From contig JAULBX010001114.1 in assembly GCA_032358255.1 (NCBI GenBank), positions 124,001 to 188,000 of the forward strand: a DNA stretch of 64,000 nt, in the 5' to 3' direction. Under the pieces are notes generated by a model. That model saw only the letters and a program-made list of their open reading frames with translations, ran no database searches and was not told where the DNA came from. Source of the stretch: Heterotrichella gracilis. Lineage: Eukaryota; Sar; Xanthophyceae; Tribonematales; Xanthonemataceae. This document shows positions 61,201 to 64,000 of this stretch, piece by piece (the stretch's first letter is position 1; every line of letters starts with the position of its first letter). Position numbers and translations under genes: made by a program.

Positions 61201-64000
61201 GGATTGCAGTGTAAGAATATATTCTTGCTGTGAATATTGGTAGTAATATTGCAATTCCCTGGTGGGCTTGCCTTATTGTCACCACTGGCCATGGGGAATG
61301 GAGTGAAGAAGGGCGAGGAGATGTTTTCCCCACATGGACGTGTCATTTTGCATTTCACTTCCTTTCTTAACACAGGGAAAAAGGTGCTGCCACCGTTAGG
61401 GGGCGAAGCCCCACCTCCCCTTGCTGTTGATGCTGCAGTCTCCCCCTTGAGTCCCGCCAAGCAGCCACCAGGGAGGGACGACACCGCACATGCACAAGGG
61501 GAGGAAAGCGCCCAGCCAGGGGAGGATCACATGGACACCGAAGGGGAGGGGGATGTCAAGGAGGCGCAAACACATCACGGCAGTGGGGAGGATGCCTGGC
61601 CCTCGTCAGATGCCCTCACCAGGAGGTGCCCCGTCCATCAATCCACCCCTCAACCCCTTCATTTGTTCATGTTATTGCATGGTTGCGCATTGCTGGTTGA
61701 CAAGGTTGCTCCATGTGACATGCCACAAAGGCTTGCAATGCAGCACATCATACACGTCATATTGCGTGCATCCTGCATCGCGCATCAGTGGGGTTCCCAT
61801 ACACACGCTTTAGACCATTTGCACCCTCAGTCGCGGTTTCAAAACCCTTGCCAAAACCCTACCCCAACCCTGCAGGCTGAAGCGCATCGTGGAGCTGTGC
61901 TGGAAGCTGCTCAAGCTGTGCGGGCCCACCCCCCGCAAGCCCCCCGTCCCCCACATTGGCACACGGCTCAAAATGACCTCGGCACATGCGCAGAAATTCC
62001 AGGGGCCTGCGCCCCTGGTGAGGACCTCCAAGGGCCCCTCGGTGGCCCCCCAAAATCCCAGAAATGTGGTCCGAATTCGGCAGCCCAGCAAGAAGGAATT
62101 CCAGGAACTGCACAGGGCGCTGCTGGCGTATGGGATCCCCAGGGATGGAGCCAATCCCGAGGTGAGCGGCGTGGGGATTGGGGGATGGAAGGGCATGTGT
62201 AGGTCTTGCAGCAATGGATGCAGCTTTTCCCCCCAGCATATTGCTTGTGATGTGGAGAGCTGCGGCAGGTGCTCTGGTATTATGTTCAATCTCATCCATA
62301 GGCCGCAGGGAGTTCACAATGCAATTATTTTCAATTTCGTATGTAGGCCGCAGGGAGTTCACAATGGCCTAGCAATGCAAAGCTTGTGCCATGGCCCTAC
62401 TCCCTACCCCACACCCGCAGGGCGCCCCCCAGTGGCAGTGGCTGATCTCGCGTGCCCGCCTTGACCCCCGCCCCGACCACATTATTGGGGCAATGGTGGC
62501 GGCGCTGGTGGAGGAGGCGGAGGGCCTGGTCAGTGCAGGGGTGGAGGCGGCCAAGAAGCGCAAGGGGTTGGTAAACACAGAGGTAGGGGATCTGAATGCA
62601 GGGCTGAACCCAGAACCCTGAACAGGTCCCGGCCGTATCAACCGCAGCGGGGGAATTTAAGTGAAACATGGCCCTGCACTGCTTTCGGCAAGGTGGAGTT
62701 CTTTTGTTGGTTGGGGTGTATCTCTCAAGACAGAAGTTTGCTCATTTCTCTAATAAACAGCTGTCTCGTATACTGGGCAAAGGGCAAAACACACCCCCCT
62801 GCCCGCTCCCCAGGAGTCAACACCCGAGGCCCCGCCAGGCGAAGCAGTGCAGGGGTCCACAGGCGGGGGCGCCCTCCCCTTGCTTCGCCCCCCTGGCCTG
62901 CTGACAGCTGTCACCGCCGTGAGGCTCAAGGACAGGCTGGCGCTACTCGACTGCCTTCGCCAGGCGGTGGCGCTGCTGGATGTGGACTGGGAGCAGGTGC
63001 GCAACCCTAAGGAACCCTAATAGAACCCTCATGGAAACCCTAGTGAAACCCTACTGGAAATCGTAAAGCACAGGCTGCTACTGGACTGCTTGAAATCCTA
63101 GCAAACCCTAACAAAACCATAGATTAAGCGTAGTGGGTGCCAAGGTACTTGCCAGTGGTGGGGCTGGAGACCTATATCAAAGCACGTGTTGACAATTTTT
63201 AAAAACCCTAGGGCAACCTTATGCAACCCTAGAAAGCGGTAGGCAACCCTGGTGCAAATCTAGGCTGGGAACATGTTTGTGAGTGCGTGGTGCGATATGG
63301 CTGTGTGTGTGCAGGGCGGTGTTGACCCAGGCGCCAACGTGCAGCAGATGCCCATGTGGTGGACCGGGTGCCACGACAGGTGGGTGCAAGGGTGGGAGGG
63401 GGGTGATATGGGACATGGGATGGTGAGCAGCATTTTGGCCGGGGGCGCATGGCAACAAGGGGTCGCATGTGATTGAATGTGGGGTCACATGTGATTGATT
63501 GTGGGGTTGCATGTGGTTGAGAGGTGGTATGTAAGGGAGGAATGTGTGATCGAGGGGCGCATGCGATCGTTGAGTTGCATCAGGGATGTACCACTGGAAC
63601 GTGTAACATGGTAGTACAGTAAGTTAGTTAATATTCCCTTATGATTAGGAAGCTAGTTTGCCGCTGGTTGCATGTGGTCGAGGGACGCATGTGGTCTGGG
63701 GTTGCCTGTGACCCCGGGGACGCTGCGCAGGGATTTGGTGCGCGGCGTGCTGCGGCACGGTGTGGGTGCATGGGCGGCGGTGCAGTCAGACCCCAGGCTC
63801 TCATTCCTTGCCACAGCCCAGCAGGCAGCGCGGAACCAGGTGGAGGGGGGTGGGGAGGGGGGTGCAGATGGGGTTGCAGAGGGGCAGGAGGAGGGGGGCG
63901 TGGCGGAGTCGACGCCCCCCACCGGTGATGGCGAGGTGGAGGGGGAGGGGGAGGGGGTGGCGCCCATGGAGGTGGACGGTGGGGGTGGTGAGGGGGGCGC
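58278..64000 (+). CDS. CHD6-9-like SANT-type protein without a visible ATPase, partial (over 760 aa)
   Basis: Twelve exons join in phase and the last runs off the window: 58278-58427, 58652-58911, 59152-59365, 59657-59788, 60442-60600, 60980-61166, 61376-61625, 61876-62161, 62421-62570, 62814-62996, 63315-63379, 63731-64000. After a disordered start with four (E)EVSP units come two parallel modules. Module 1: KEREALKKGLLAYGVNRWDV, LRRLALLRKVDKI and WWSASADVALMLGVWRHGFG with DYGDVQRDP. Module 2: KKEFQELHRALLAYGIPRDG, LKDRLALLDCLRQAVALL and MWWTGCHDRDLVRGVLRHGV with GAWAAVQSDPRLSF. The WW..D..L..GV..HG..... .DP pattern is that of the C-terminal region of CHD6-9/Kismet remodellers. No chromodomain or Snf2 ATPase lies between the AlkB gene and this start. 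The start ATG 58278 is inferred. A nuclear, DNA- or nucleosome-binding role is inferred. Confidence 0.76.
58663..58775 (+). repeat. coding repeat, four units of the EVSP motif
   Basis: GAGGTTTCGCCTG and close variants recur at about 27-30 bp spacing in exon 2 of the CHD-like gene, giving QEEVSPAANGEVSPVPDQ, then EVSPAGQGEVSPGG. Confidence 0.85.
59765..59985 (+). repeat. duplicated 3' edge and donor of exon 4, CHD-like gene
   Basis: GTGGATGCGGACACCTTTGC with its donor GCAGGTGGGGCATG at 59765-59798 recurs at 59951-59984 with one or two changes, inside the following intron. Confidence 0.9.
60551..60705 (+). repeat. duplicated 3' edge and donor of exon 5, CHD-like gene, with CCCTAAA
   Basis: About 60 bp from CTGCGCAAGGTGGACAAGAT (60553) through GGCAAGCGAGGAGGTG recur at 60643-60702. 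AAACCCTAAATTCCAAACCC lies directly between the copies, and AAACCCTGAACCCC follows the second. Confidence 0.92.
63002..63250. repeat. dispersed AACCCTA motifs in an intron of the CHD-like gene
   Basis: About ten AACCCTA-like units (for example AACCCTAAGGAACCCTAATA at 63003) are spread over 250 bp after the donor at 62997. They are degenerate, not a pure array. Confidence 0.75.

Noticed and set aside
61237-62202. Single 321-codon gene
   Set aside because: Splice sites at 61375/61376, 61626 and 61876 in matching phase, and the match of the two modules, show it is three pieces: two exons of the CHD-like gene plus read-through intron.
63002-63250. True chromosome end or internal telomere
   Set aside because: Motifs are degenerate, spaced and inside an intron of a gene that continues past them.

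Overview
This window is nuclear DNA of a green alga (Chlorophyta). The evidence is intron-dense genes (about 96 introns could be placed by matching acceptor, donor and reading phase), GC-rich coding exons in a less GC-rich background, a secreted proline-rich wall-type glycoprotein, plant-type MBF1 and ELP5, and many intronic scraps of the plant-type telomere repeat (CCCTAAA/TTTAGGG). No bacterial operons, rRNA, CRISPR arrays, retroelements or viral remains were seen. Gene models were built by joining exons whose splice phases agree; the species was not identified.

Layout: the 3' end of an unidentified gene (58-237, +); a plastid-type DnaJ zinc-finger protein (1515-2550, +); MBF1 coactivator (3613-4491, -); an unknown protein with three internal repeats and a KKEL end (5240-6645, -); the tRNA/mRNA pseudouridine synthase PUS7 (7199-12391, -), divergent from the oligosaccharyltransferase subunit DAD1 (12948-13662, +); a 15.5-kb, 31-exon DNA polymerase theta gene (14167-29650, -); a secreted hydroxyproline-rich-type glycoprotein (30929-32740, -); kinetochore NDC80 (34163-38715, -); PDCD2 (40212-43418, +) converging on the histone acetyltransferase subunit EAF6 (44353-45162, -); Elongator subunit ELP5 (45737-48367, -) sharing a very short divergent promoter with a CLC anion transporter (48516-53974, +); an intronless AlkB-family dioxygenase (55352-56689, -); and a gene running off the right edge that resembles the C-terminal SANT-type region of CHD6-9 remodellers but with no ATPase in view (58278-64000, +).

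Most genes are unrelated housekeeping genes. Three act on tRNA modification: PUS7, ELP5 and, if it is ALKBH8-like, the AlkB protein; Elongator and ALKBH8 work on the same wobble uridine.

The most unusual signal is structural. In at least four places an exon edge, with its splice site, occurs two or three times in tandem. Three of these copies (CLC, PUS7, one exon of the CHD-like gene) are separated by or abut telomere-type CCCTAAA motifs, and similar motifs have entered the coding sequence of the AlkB gene. NDC80 also has a degraded second copy of its last exon downstream. Other notable points are four GC-AG introns, all in the polymerase theta gene, substituted anion-binding residues in the CLC transporter, lost zinc ligands in PDCD2, and two very small palindromic elements with CAGGG-type ends.
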